From contig JAALGZ010000037.1 in the NCBI GenBank assembly GCA_015227615.1, forward strand, positions 248,001 to 312,000: 64,000 bases of DNA, read 5' to 3'. Under the pieces are notes generated by a model, which saw only the letters and a program-made list of their open reading frames with translations, had not been told where the DNA came from and searched no databases. The number at the start of each line of letters is the position of its first letter. Position 1 is the stretch's first letter. Positions 1-10,975 of this stretch are shown here, one piece after another. Source of the DNA: Labyrinthula sp. Ha (Eukaryota; Sar; Bigyra; Labyrinthulida; Labyrinthulaceae). The position numbers and the translations under genes were made by a program.

Positions 1-25
1 TTGCATTACTCTAGATTATTCATAC

Positions 26-57
26 TTGATTTCCCAAAATGTTGATTTCCCAAAATC
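26..57. repeat. two tandem copies of a 16-bp unit
   Basis: The unit TTGATTTCCCAAAATG is repeated head to tail, the second copy ending in C instead of G. It lies just outside the C-rich broken island that follows. It may be a simple slippage duplication; no function is seen. Confidence 0.6.
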
Positions 58-99
58 TCAATCCTAAATCAATCAAAAATTGCAAAAGGATTGAAATCT

Positions 100-1150
100 T
101 TATCCGCCGAGCCAAGAAGGCCGAAGCAGACGATAGAAAGTGTCAATAACGTTCCTGAGGGTTACAGTGAAGCTTATGATGGATGTTTGAACAAGTTTTG
201 AAACGATTTGAGCTGATTTTATCCAGAAGGTGGTAAGCTGAGTGTTCTGAAGGGTTCTGTTACATCGGGGTTTTAGATGGGGTTGATCCAAGGTCGTGAA
301 CGGTGTATTCTTGCTTTCCATAACTCTTAGGGGTTCCAGGGAGGTGTATCGACAGGGTTTTGACTGGTTTCTGGGTCAGGATGTGGATTCTGGTTATTTG
401 GGTGTTTGGCTGTTTTGGGTTGGGATGGAGTTAGGGAGGTTGGGAGGTCCATTCAGGCTGTATCTTAAGGGAGAAGGGGGCTGTGTTCCATTTATTGGCT
501 GGGGTTGTAATATTTTTTAGATGCAGTTGCTAAATGTTCGGGTTCCAGGTTCAGGATGTTCCAGTGAGTCCAAGAAGTTCGCGTACATAGGTCAGGGGGT
601 TTATTCTAGCTGGTGCAGTTCCACGGTATCTCGCTGCTTGTTCCAGATAGTTTTCTCTGCTTGGTGTTCTTGATCCTGTGCCCGGTACGTTGTAGGTTCT
701 TCTTAGACGTATTGGTTGGGGTGGTCCGTGGTTTGGTGGATCCTGGATGGGCGGCACAGGATCGATATCCTCTTCTTCTTCTTCTAGACCAAGTTTTCTA
801 CAGGCTTCAGTGGGAGTTATATACTTTGGATCTTTCGGTTCTAGATGGTTGTTTATTCCAGCTTCTCGAAGAATATGAACTTGTCTGCCAGCTGTTGCAT
901 CGTCTGCATCTACATATTTTCTTCTCTGCTCAAGTAGAATCTTCTAGACGTCCAAGTCACCTTCACAGAACCTGTATTCTTGGATTGACACGTTGTTCAA
1001 GGTGGAGTTTATTTTCCTTGTCAAGAAGTTTAGCTTTTTCTTTATTTCACTGTTTAGGGGCCAGTTGCCGAGGTTATATATTCCAGGAGCTAAGACCATG
1101 CTGCGTGCTAACAAATGCCATTAATGCCTTAATTTTACCTATGCCATGAA
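100..1150 (-). pseudogene. broken protein-like island of unknown origin
   Basis: The minus strand is much richer in C and G than its surroundings. Between about 550 and 1100 it reads as charged, protein-like sequence with an acidic Glu run near 770-784, followed towards position 100 by a Pro-, Asn- and Gln-rich stretch. Several breaks interrupt it, so it does not look functional. No domain can be named. The charged, proline-rich make-up would suit a gag-like or other mobile-element structural protein, but a decayed host gene is equally possible. Base use differs clearly from the AT-rich host genes nearby. Best treated as a fossil of uncertain family. Confidence 0.4.
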
Positions 1151-4100
1151 TGGCCATTCGGACTAAAATTCCACCAATCACATGCCGAGTGTAAATTACA
1201 TGCGGGCAAAAAAGGCGGATTCCGAAATTCTTATTTCACGTATTCCCCGGACAAATCGACACTCTTCGAATTCCCCCATTCAAAAAGATGTTAAAAATTC
1301 AGTTTTTAAATTCGAGGCTGCACTTTATACTTGGGGAGTTTAGGGCCACTTAAACAAGGTAAGACCTTGGTTCCATAAAATGATCTATCAGTGTAGGCAA
1401 ATCCATTTAACCTTTCAACTGTTCTACAGGGACTTTACCCAATGTTATCAACCTATTCTTCAACACCTAGATAGAAGTTGACAAAATAGTTACTATCCTG
1501 GTCGACCTTTGGAAAGTCACAGAACGTAGCAGAGTGGTTAATGGTAGTTAGTAGATACAGAGGTGAAACATTTCTCAAGAGGAAAAGAGCTCTGAATAGT
1601 ATAGTAATAATTCTCTCTCGAAAGACGTTATCTTAGATTTAAGAACTTTTGTAGCCTAGGTGAGCATACCCTTAACTTAACAAAATAGCTACAAACGCTA
1701 AACTAATTAAATCTAAAAGAGTGTTAAACCACAAAGTCATTTATATATTTTTGGTGTAACCTGATGAAATTTAAGTTAAACTACCTGTTATAAGTTGGAT
1801 TTAGCTTAGATTTTTCTTTTGAAGTTAAGAAATGAAATTAAAAGTTTAATTCTTAGCTGCTAAGTTCCTTTGAAACTACTAATCGAGTATAATGCGAGGC
1901 GAACATCATAGATATGCACTCTCTATAGTGCCATATGCGCAAACTACTTAGTATTTTCGATTTGATCTTAGGTATGAAAAGGGTGTTTTCAGCGAGCTAT
2001 ATACATTTTCAATATTTATTTAAACTAGATATAAAACGTTGTGTATCTGTTCTTTCACTTCTAACTTAGATAATTGGTCATATATTGAATGAAAAAATAG
2101 TATTGATTCTTCTTATGACTAATTCTGCATGGCTTGTTTCAACTCAGTGAAAACTATTATGAAAATGTGCTCTTTTTCAATAGTTTAATTCCAGAACCTT
2201 AACAGAAGAAAACTGTGTTTATTTTTTGCTATTTAGAGAACATTGAGGTTACCCAAATGGCTAATACTTGCACATAGAATCAAAGATAAACGGCTAGAGA
2301 ACTATTCTTGAGTAAAAACTTTTTTTTTAGGTAAGTCGCTTTCTGCATCAATTGCTGTTTACTCTTGTATAAATATAGGTTAATATGTGTTCAATAGAAT
2401 TAATTCGTTATCTTACCCTTTATCTTATATGTATAGGTTTATATATTGGAACCGTGTACAAAATAATATCTATTAGCTATGCTTCCCTAGTGCAAACTTT
2501 ATGAAGTCAATTCAGCAGTTTTTCATACTTTTTAGATGAACTAAAAATGTCTTTTATCTCTCTAATAACCTTTCGCTAAAGTATGATGTTAATATAGATC
2601 TGTACTATTCATTCAATTGTACGTGTAATAAATTACCCATACTTCAGTCAAACATCGTTCTTAGTTGGAACGGCTCTAGAATACAGGGTAATATATTTAT
2701 AAGAATATTCAACACAGACCAAAGTATATATCCCATGCCTTATGATCTGTCAAATAAGACAACAACTTCTGCCTTAAGAATAGAAAATTAAAATTCTTAG
2801 CAAAATATATCAATTAAGATATCATAATCTAAGGCGCAATAACTTCTTTTGGGTTATTAACAACCATAACTACTTCTTCCAACTTTTGCAATGATTTGGT
2901 ATATCCAGAGAACTTGTAGAACTTACAAGTCACTTTCTTGCCGTTAGGAGTTTCTGTTCGGAACTATTTCTTAAAACTAACATAGACCTGAGATCTATCA
3001 TTTTAATTTTACACACGGTTTAAAGTATTAGTTCGACAGTTCCACTGGATCATTTTACTTGAATTCTGACTCTTGTAAATCTTGTTATTCAAGCACAAAG
3101 GTATCTAGGATTTCTGCTATTTACTTAAAACTGTTTTCTTGATATGTTAGAAGGGTATTTTAACTGTTTTTCACCAAGTATTAAATTCATCAAAGCATTC
3201 ATGATCATGACCAAGAATGTTACAATCTTTCCACATAAATAAAAAGGTATCATCTCCTGTAAGAAGCCAAGCTATGCCAAATTAAACATTTTTAATATTT
3301 TTTCTTTTGATTTTCTTTTATTGGTGAAGCTGTAACTTTGGAAGCCACAGTCATGCCTGAGTTATTTTCTTTTATATCACTTTATACACGATATGGGGTT
3401 TAAATATAGAGCTAAATAGTGATCTTATATTTGAAATATTTATTTCAAATTATTCTATTCTAGATTAAAATAGGTTGTATCTTCTGTTTTACTGTCTTTG
3501 TTTACAGTACTAACATAAATACTGCTGAGCCCATATGATCCACATGATATTGAAGCAGCGGCTAACAAGGGCTAAATATTTTATCCAATGTATGACTAAA
3601 GAGTATATGTGCATCTCCCTCTACGAGTTTTTTTTTTCACTTCACTCAATGTCTTCAGATACGGTTTAGCTAGTTACGATAGTACATAGTTATCTCCAAT
3701 GCTCAAAAGTTCATAACAGCTTTATCCTAGAACGCCTCTTGACTGATTATACATTATTATTCATAAGGTTTGAAGTTGGATGCATATTATCTGGATTGAG
3801 TGTCTTTTCATGTAAATAGACTACTGGTTTTCCTATTACTCTAGTTAGTCATGTGGCTCACCGTGATATCTTCTGCCTCTGGCTCACCTTTTCTTTTATT
3901 TACTTGTGAATTATAGTTTTGTTTACTTAGTCTAACCAATGAAATAATTCGAGCAATCAGATTAAAATCGCCTTTAGAATCCTAAGTTAGATAAATACTA
4001 TCGCCTGTTAGGGTTTTTTATCGTTTTGTGAATAATTATAGTTAACGGTAAGTAAAACTTCGGCCGTATCGTTAGACGGAGTAATCGTGAAGTTAACAGA

Positions 4101-7100
4101 GTTCAAAATGAACAAGAAACCTAACAGTACGTACCGATATTCTTGGTCGAATTCAACAAACTCGAAATTTTCTCTTCCTGTTAACAGCAAAAACCGAAGA
4201 ATTCCAGAAGAAACCCTTGTTTCAACTAAAATTTTGAGGTAATAGATATATGCTTAGTGTATGATCATGAACAATCAAGCATTTGGTAGCGGAAGTTTCA
4301 AAGCTAATTGTCTTTTACTTCTCGGATATTTGGCTTAGCTGAACTCTCTGAGAGACCAGTTTGATTGTGAGAAGAAACACTAAGCTTAGGCTAAAAAGAA
4401 AACTCATCCACTAAGACAAAATGATATTACAGTAATTTTTCTTGAATACAATTTTAGATTTTTCTGTTTTAATTTTTTTGAAAAAGTTTAGAGCGAAAAT
4501 ACGTTCATTTATGTTTGATGGTTAAAAAAAATCGTTATGACCAAGGTATTACCTCTATTTTGTAAGTGTCATTTTCTCGCTGATTCTAGAAATAATCCTT
4601 TAAAATTATTTAGAAAATCTATGTAGAATGTTGCACTATTCTCTAGGAGTTCATTTAGAGCTTAGACTGAGATGATTTAAAAAGTAAAATTAGTAGTCAT
4701 GAGAGGATTTTCATTTCAAATAACTTGAAAATGATGTTGATTCTTTGTTTAATTTGCATCTGATTCAGCTTTCCCTTCAACTTTATTCCTTTAGAGAAAG
4801 AATATAAACATAATATATTATAAAGATATGATTTAGAACAAAATATTTAATTGTTAAAAGATTTTGGGAATACCAAAAAATATCGTAAAAATCGTGCTTA
4901 ACGGTAATTTCCGTAAAATTCAGTATCCGTTAAGGATTCCTTTACCGATAGTTAACGTTAAGCTCAATAAGAAGCCCTAACTGTACTAATTTCTAAGAAC
5001 AAGTTTGAGAAACTCTGTTATTAATACAATTGTTTTTCTTGCACCCTTCAAATTTCACTTAATGTAACATTATAAATTTATGTGGTAGAGTAGGAAAAAT
5101 TGAAGGGGGAAACAAATGCGTAATATCGAAGCTATTTCCAGTATTTGGACTACTGAAAGAAGTGATACAGCGTGCACAACTTACACAGTTCTTCGTAGTC
5201 AATTTCCCGCCTGTCTCGTAAACATCAGTATTTGTAGGTAGGAATGTATTGAAACCGTTATAGATATCGAGAGTATTGAAAATTCTCGAAGAATCAAGAT
5301 TGCAGAAAATATTTAATTATAAAAGTATTGAAAAGAAAATGGAAATACAATGAGAAACGTTATTAAATAACATAGTTCAGTAAAGTTAAGCATAGTTATA
5401 ATTTTTGGAGAATGACCGGGGTAGAAAACACCTATTGTGGATTTTTTGTTTCATAGTAAGGTAATTAATTCAACTTGGTGCATTTGGTGCTGAGAATTAG
5501 ATAGTGAGATTTCTTAAACGAGTTGGATGTTCCAAGATGGGTTCATCATCTTCTCAGTAGACATGAAATAATATTCTTGTAATATTATTTAGGTACTCGT
5601 TAAAGCTAATGTTTTTGTTTAAAGCGTGTGATTTTGTCCTGAAGTAATAGGTATGCCTTTCAAACCAGGAAACATTCTGGTCAAAATATTCAAGTAAAGC
5701 ATTATTCAAATTAACAAGACTACTATGAAGCTACGAAATTAAACAATAAAAAACACAAATTATTCCTTAATTATTAAAATATATGTTATATTTTAGATAT
5801 ACTCTTTGGTTTTTTCATCTGTATAAAAATCTTACCTCATATTGTTAGCGTTCCAGTTATGGCATCCCACAATGAGGTAGAGGGGCAGATTTGACACCTA
5901 GTTTCCTTCAAGATTCTAACACTAATATAATCCTTACTTATGTTCGATCAATTGATTTCAAAGGATGGGCTTAGTTAGTTTCGTGAAAACATGACGTGAA
6001 CTTTCTTCGAAGAAAATCAAGGAGATGTTAATTCTATAAGCAGAAAACTTTCTTACTCGAAGTAAGTTCTCACAAAATTTTGCTTTTAATAAATGTATTT
6101 TGTAAGATATCCTATTAATTCTCTGTTATTATAGCAGCTTGTACGATTCATTTCAAATTTAATACACCTATATCCTGCAAATGAAAACTGACACTTACCA
6201 ACCAACTCTCAGTATATCTTCGCCGCAGGAGATATGACTAGTCAAAGGCTCTATCTTTTACACAAAAATTAGAAATATATTGAGCATTTAATGACTCTTA
6301 CCAGTTTTAAATTTTATTAGAAAGGGGAATTAACTTTATGTTAAATTAAACTGAAAGAGTTAGTCTTGGGATGTTTACTGAAAAGTTTTTAGATTACAGA
6401 ACTAAACAGGGCGTTCATACTTATTGTTCAACTAGAGAAAAGATTATGTTTCATTTATCAGCAAAAAAAATAGTAATATTATATATATCTGTAGGGGTAG
6501 CTGAATCCTGGGGCAAATGGCTGTTGCAACATAATGCTCAGTTTTTTTAGTGATCACGCGGCCTTTCAACAAAGAAAACTGACGCAATAGGTTCCGCTTA
6601 GAACCTTCTATTAGAAAATTAACTGGAAAGTTTAAGCTTAGAATGTAGTTGTACAAATCCACTGAATAAAATCTTACGTCCGTGACGCAACTCCATAGCC
6701 TGTTTGCCGTCACAGTCTGTGCTAGAACACATCTCCCGTCCTGATAAATCATACTCTGAGAAACACTGGTAGTTTCAAAAAAGTTTCAATAAATCTAATA
6801 TGGTAATCTGTTTTTTAAATGAAACAACGATATCTCTTAATTGTTTTCATCGTTTAAGTTTATGTCATCTGACCTCACACTCGGGTAGCGGTACTCAGTG
6901 CACATCAATGGTAATGATGTGATATGAAGATGTGTACCTAACTAAAAACAGTTTCAGGAATTTTGTAGAATCTAATACTTGCAAAATTATAATAGTCAAG
7001 TATGCTTACTGAGAAAAGGATTGGCCGGTAACTAAAATGGTGTTGGTATTGAGTTAGTGCTCAGTTAAGTGCAATTATGTGTGGTATGGATTAAGCTCGT

Positions 7101-7902
7101 TTTCAGAATTGATGTACTAACTGCACTTTGTTAAGTAAAACTATGGATTACAAAAATCAAGTTAAATCTTAAACCATGAAACCACTCTTATTTACGTAAA
7201 ATAATTAGAAGATGGGGTCCCAGTCTCAGTATTACAATAAGCACCTTCCTTCGGTTTTGGTAAGAAAATTTAAAAGCCTCATTAGGTAATTATTTTCACT
7301 TTTTGTCCTCTTCACAAATGCATACATCTATAGTAGGCAGCTTTTAATGTTTCTAACTCATGAGTGGCCATAACGGTTCCCATCCAGTAATCTTTGTTTG
7401 TTAAGATTTCCTCAAATGGCAATTTGTTACGGAAAAACTTGCAACTTTAAGATTAAAATTCTTCCAAAAGAAAAGCAAAACTAATCTATTCAGTAGTATA
7501 ATAAAGCAACTATTGTTTGCAAGAGCCGTGTCATTGACTCTTCTTCTAACTCATATCCACAACTATTCTTCGAACTCATGTTCAACCATAATGTTCAATA
7601 CAATCGAGAAACGAGACAAAGACAATACAGAGAGTTTCTCAAAGTTTTAAACCAAGACATATTCCCGATTAGAAAAACGAGACTAGTATTTTTTAAACGG
7701 CGCAATGAGCCCAAAAACATAAAGACAAGAATGACCAAGTATTTAAACACAACACACAATAAATGAAATTGTTTAGCTATTCAGTGAGGAAAATACGCAT
7801 ATTTGGATAAATTGCCCGGGGGTAGGAAGTAGGACACAACCCGTAACATTGCAAAAGTAAAAAAAAAAAGACACAAAGAGAATAAAGCTAACAAAGTGGA
7901 AA
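1151..7902. other. gene-free stretch
   Basis: About 6.7 kb of AT-rich DNA without a supportable gene. It contains only chance-length open frames (about 60-100 codons, no recognisable motif) and the possible small transposon at 4008-4980 listed separately. Confidence 0.7.
4008..4980. mobile_element. candidate small DNA transposon (MITE-like)
   Basis: The left end reads TTAGGGTTTTTTATCG and the right end, on the other strand, reads TTAGGGCTTCTTATTG: 13 of 16 positions match, in inverted orientation. Both ends are flanked by the same three bases, CTG, as expected for a 3-bp target duplication. The 973-bp interior has no transposase-like frame, so if real it is non-autonomous. Short inverted ends of this kind can arise by chance in AT-rich DNA, and the family cannot be named from one copy. 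Confidence 0.3.
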
Positions 7903-8910
7903 ATGCAAGTTCCTGTCTTGAGTTTTAAAAAGTTTTATGGAAGTAAAGAAGAAAAAGCTCAAGTAGCTGAAGAAATATTTAATGCGTTTACACAAACTGG
8001 GTTTGTAGTACTCGTTGACCATGGAGTTTGCGTTGACACAATTCAAAACCTCTTCACTGCTTCGAAGGAGGTTCATTCACTTGACGCAAACGTAAAGGTA
8101 CTTAATTTTATTTCTTTCTTATAATTTAGAATGCTCACAAGTTTAATCCAGAAACAGGAACTGGATTTACTGCTCTTGGAACAGAAAGAGTAAATCCAGG
8201 GTTTGAAGATTGTAAAGAAGCTTGGGATATTCAAGGTAGAGAAACTGCAGAAACTTTGCTTAATCCACATCACAAGACATGTATTAAGTTCTTATATATT
8301 TTGAAATTTAGTTGGTAAAGTTGCTGGACAGTTCTGGACAGAGTTTGAGAACCTTTATTTTAATGTTCTAAGTTGTATATCTATCAAATTAGAACTTGGA
8401 GAAGATTATTTAGTAGACTTTTGTCGTGGTTCAAGATCAAATTTACGTCTATTAAAATATCCAGCAATGAAAAATTTCAAAGAACACAATACTGTATTAC
8501 TGGAAGGAGAAGAATATTACGTTCGTGCAGGAGAGCATACAGATTTTGGTACTTTGACATTTTTAGTTCAAGAAAGTCCAGGATTACAACTGAAAACTCG
8601 TCAAGGAAAGTGGTTGAATGTTCCTTTTATTAAAAATTCAGTTGTTATAAATGTTGCTGATTTATTGATGAGATGGAGTAATGATATTTTAGTATCAACG
8701 CCACATAGAGTTGTTGCAAATGTAAAAGATGAAGTTCAAACAAGATGGTGTATTGCATTTTTTTGCAATCCAAGAGGTGATGCAACTATAAGTACTTTAC
8801 CAAATACGTTTGATGAAGAATATCCTACAAAATATGAACCTGTAAATGCATATGAGTATGTTCTAAACAGAATTAAAGGAGTTCAGGAAGACCAGCAGTC
8901 TAAATTGTAA
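7903..8910 (+). CDS. 2-oxoglutarate/Fe(II) oxygenase, IPNS-like (paralog A)
   Basis: Three exons, 7903-8097, 8130-8280 and 8312-8910, encode 314 aa; the two GT-AG introns are 32 and 31 nt. The N-terminus (about residues 3-45, ending in VVLVDHGV) matches the DIOX_N fold. The double-stranded beta-helix core carries the iron ligands H191-x-D193 (HTDFG) and H247 (STPHRV). The arginine that binds the 2-oxoglutarate carboxylate is R260. Its usual RxS partner is Cys here (R260-W-C262) while the paralog at 25.2 kb has Ser. This is the family of isopenicillin N synthase and plant flavonoid and gibberellin oxygenases: soluble enzymes that hydroxylate or desaturate small molecules. Substrate unknown. 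The start is the first ATG and is conserved in the paralog. The gene meets the downstream methyltransferase tail to tail, with 20 bp between stops. Confidence 0.93.
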
Positions 8911-8930
8911 TATATATAAACAGGGTCTAT

Positions 8931-9677
8931 TTAGTTTGAATAAAGTTGAACACTTTTTTTATGAAATTTTTCTAATTTCTTTGGATAAGAGATTTTTTTT
9001 AACTTCAGTTCAGTTGATTTTTCTAAAAATGTACGAATAACTGGTGATAAATATTCTGAATCTTCTGTTATTTCAAATCTGTGATCAATAGCAAGATAAA
9101 TTTTTGTGTTCTCATGCGAAATATTTCTTATTACAGATATAAAATCTTCAATAACTTCTTCATGATAAATACATCCACTTGCAAGAATATAATCCACCTT
9201 CTCGATCTCAAACTCAGAGGGTTGCTTCCAGTCTAAGACTTTATTGAAAACTTGAGCATTATAAGCGTTTTTATTGCAAGATATATTCTCTTCTATTAAA
9301 GTGCACATATCAGCCTTATCAGTGATAAATATGGTACTCTCGTTATCATATAAACAACCGGCAACGATTCCTAAAAGACCAGTTCCAGCTCCAAGTTCTA
9401 GAACTTTTTTATTTATGAACTTTTGTTGATCTTTTTCCCCTGCGGTGTTGTATAAGAATTAAACTTTACGTAAGAATTCAAGATATTTCGCTAGCATTAC
9501 GCAATCATCCCACACAACAGCTCCAGTTTTGTCTTCTTCTTTGGTATGGACAAATTTTTGTTGATGAACAATGATATCTTTGTTGGAATTTAATGTATAA
9601 ATGAATGAATCCTTTGAATGGTTTGTCAAAGTTTGTGTATCTAGCCATACTTTAAAGGCGAATTCTAAACCTTCCAT
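8931..9677 (-). CDS. METTL21-type (family 16) protein methyltransferase
   Basis: Two exons, 9677-9470 and 9439-8931, separated by a 30-nt intron, give 238 aa. Residues 51-67 (TGAVVWDDCVMLAKYLE) are the typical family lead-in, and residues 84-93 (ELGAGTGLLG) are the SAM-binding motif I, split from the lead-in by the intron. Family 16 enzymes trimethylate lysines on chaperones, elongation factors or calmodulin using S-adenosylmethionine. The family's D-x-x-(Y/F) motif, which lies near the substrate lysine, reads G158-C-I-Y161 here, so the acidic residue is absent. The chosen ATG is the first Met; a same-frame TTG upstream is less likely. Four CCAAT boxes lie within 90 bp upstream. The target protein cannot be told. 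Confidence 0.85.
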
Positions 9678-9685
9678 TCTTCTCT

Positions 9686-9766
9686 GATTGGATATTCTAA
9701 CCAATCAAAATCTTGGTATTAATTGCTGTTAACTTCATCAATTTTGATTGGTAAACTCAACCAATC
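9686..9766. promoter_or_regulatory. paired CCAAT-box palindromes upstream of the methyltransferase
   Basis: Two copies of the 21-bp palindrome GATTGG-N9-CCAATC start exactly 60 bp apart, at 9686 and 9746. The inner arms also form a perfect 11-bp inverted repeat: CCAATCAAAAT at 9701 and ATTTTGATTGG at 9741. The block sits 9-90 bp upstream of the methyltransferase ATG and after the stop of the CH-domain gene (9882). CCAAT boxes bind NF-Y in eukaryotes, so a promoter role is likely, but it is inferred from position and symmetry. Confidence 0.6.
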
Positions 9767-9881
9767 AAATTACAGATGTGAATCCATTACTCAAACGAAG
9801 AAAAAACGAAAGAGAAAAGAATACAAACTATTTATGCTATTTATTCTTTGCTAATATACAAAATATTATAGCAAAAGATTC

Positions 9882-10975
9882 TTACCACAACTTCTTGTGC
9901 AAATTTTCACTTCCTGGTTTATATTTTCTCTGTTCATTTTCATTAAACTTCTCAAAAAATGCTGCACCACCTTGTCCTCCCATATTGGGCTGATTAACCA
10001 ACGAACTCTGTCCAACATTTACTTTCCCCATCATAACCCCACCTTTAGTTTTTCTTCCATTAACAACATTTCCACCACTTTGAAACCCAGTTTTTTTTGC
10101 ATTTCCAGGTTTTACTGTTTCTTCCTCCTTATTTAAGTTTCTTTCAAGTACATTACGAAAATTACCACCTACTGTTTTCTTCACTTTTGGTGCAGCTGTT
10201 GGTAATTTTCCTGTTTCTGTAAATTCTTCGATCTCTTTCAAACTTTCTTCTGTTGTAATTCCTTTACTTCTTTGATAATTTGTTTCAAACAAACCCCATT
10301 TTTGTTGTCCTTCTTTCTTATATCTTAAATCTTTATCTTGGTTCGTTCTAAAAACTAAAAAAAAATAAATAAAAAAACCTTTCTGTAAAACCACGAATCG
10401 CATCTGTCAAATCACCAACTTGATGATTACTTTCTTTCCAATTTCTTGTTACTAAATGGTAAATTAAGTTGAAGAAATCAACCTTTATTTTGTCCGGCTC
10501 GTGTTTCCGCTGCTGTTTTAGTCCATTTATTTTGTTTTTCCGGTGACCCACGCTGTAATTTAAGTGCTTGGAGTGCTTCTAAAGTATTTGCGACTTCATC
10601 CAACTCTTCTTGAGAAGGATTTGGATTATCTTTCAACAGTTCTGGATCAAAAAGATGTTCTTGATCAACCCCCTAAAGTGAAAAACTACAAAAAAATACA
10701 AGTTTTCTTGCTTTTAAAAGAAATTTTTTTATATTTTCAGCCTGACTTCTCTTATTATTTAATACATCAACAGCTGGAACTATTTTTTCTATACAATAAA
10801 AAGTTTGTACTCTTAATTCACCGTGAAAGGGTAAAAAAGAGTTTAATATTGATATTAAAAGAACTCCTTCATGTAAAGACCCAATAAATTCTGGATCATA
10901 TTTTCGTTTTATTGTTTTTTCTATCCAGGGAATAAGTGCATTAAAGCGAGCGCTTGTAGTAAGTGTTTCGTTCAT
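9882..10975 (-). CDS. calponin-homology (CH) domain protein
   Basis: Four exons, 10975-10700, 10672-10483, 10451-10379 and 10347-9882, give 334 aa; the introns are 27, 31 and 31 nt. Residues about 11-125 form one CH domain: the W17 helix (LIPWIE), then LHEGVLLISILNSFLPF, then ENIKKFLLKARKLGVDQEHLFDPELL. Single CH domains bind actin, or microtubules in the EB1 and sperm-flagellar types. The tail, about residues 180-334, is Lys-, Gly- and Asn-rich, largely disordered, and ends in a charged FNENEQRKYKPG segment. The layout resembles transgelin/calponin (one N-terminal CH domain plus a basic tail), but no calponin repeat is seen. A cytoskeletal adaptor role is likely. The last intron has an early TAG that would give a stop; the second TAG, 7 nt later, restores the frame. 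Confidence 0.85.

Noticed and set aside
7578-7766. 62-codon Arg/Lys-rich plus-strand frame upstream of oxygenase A
   Set aside because: Short, no motif, and not matched by anything upstream of paralog B.
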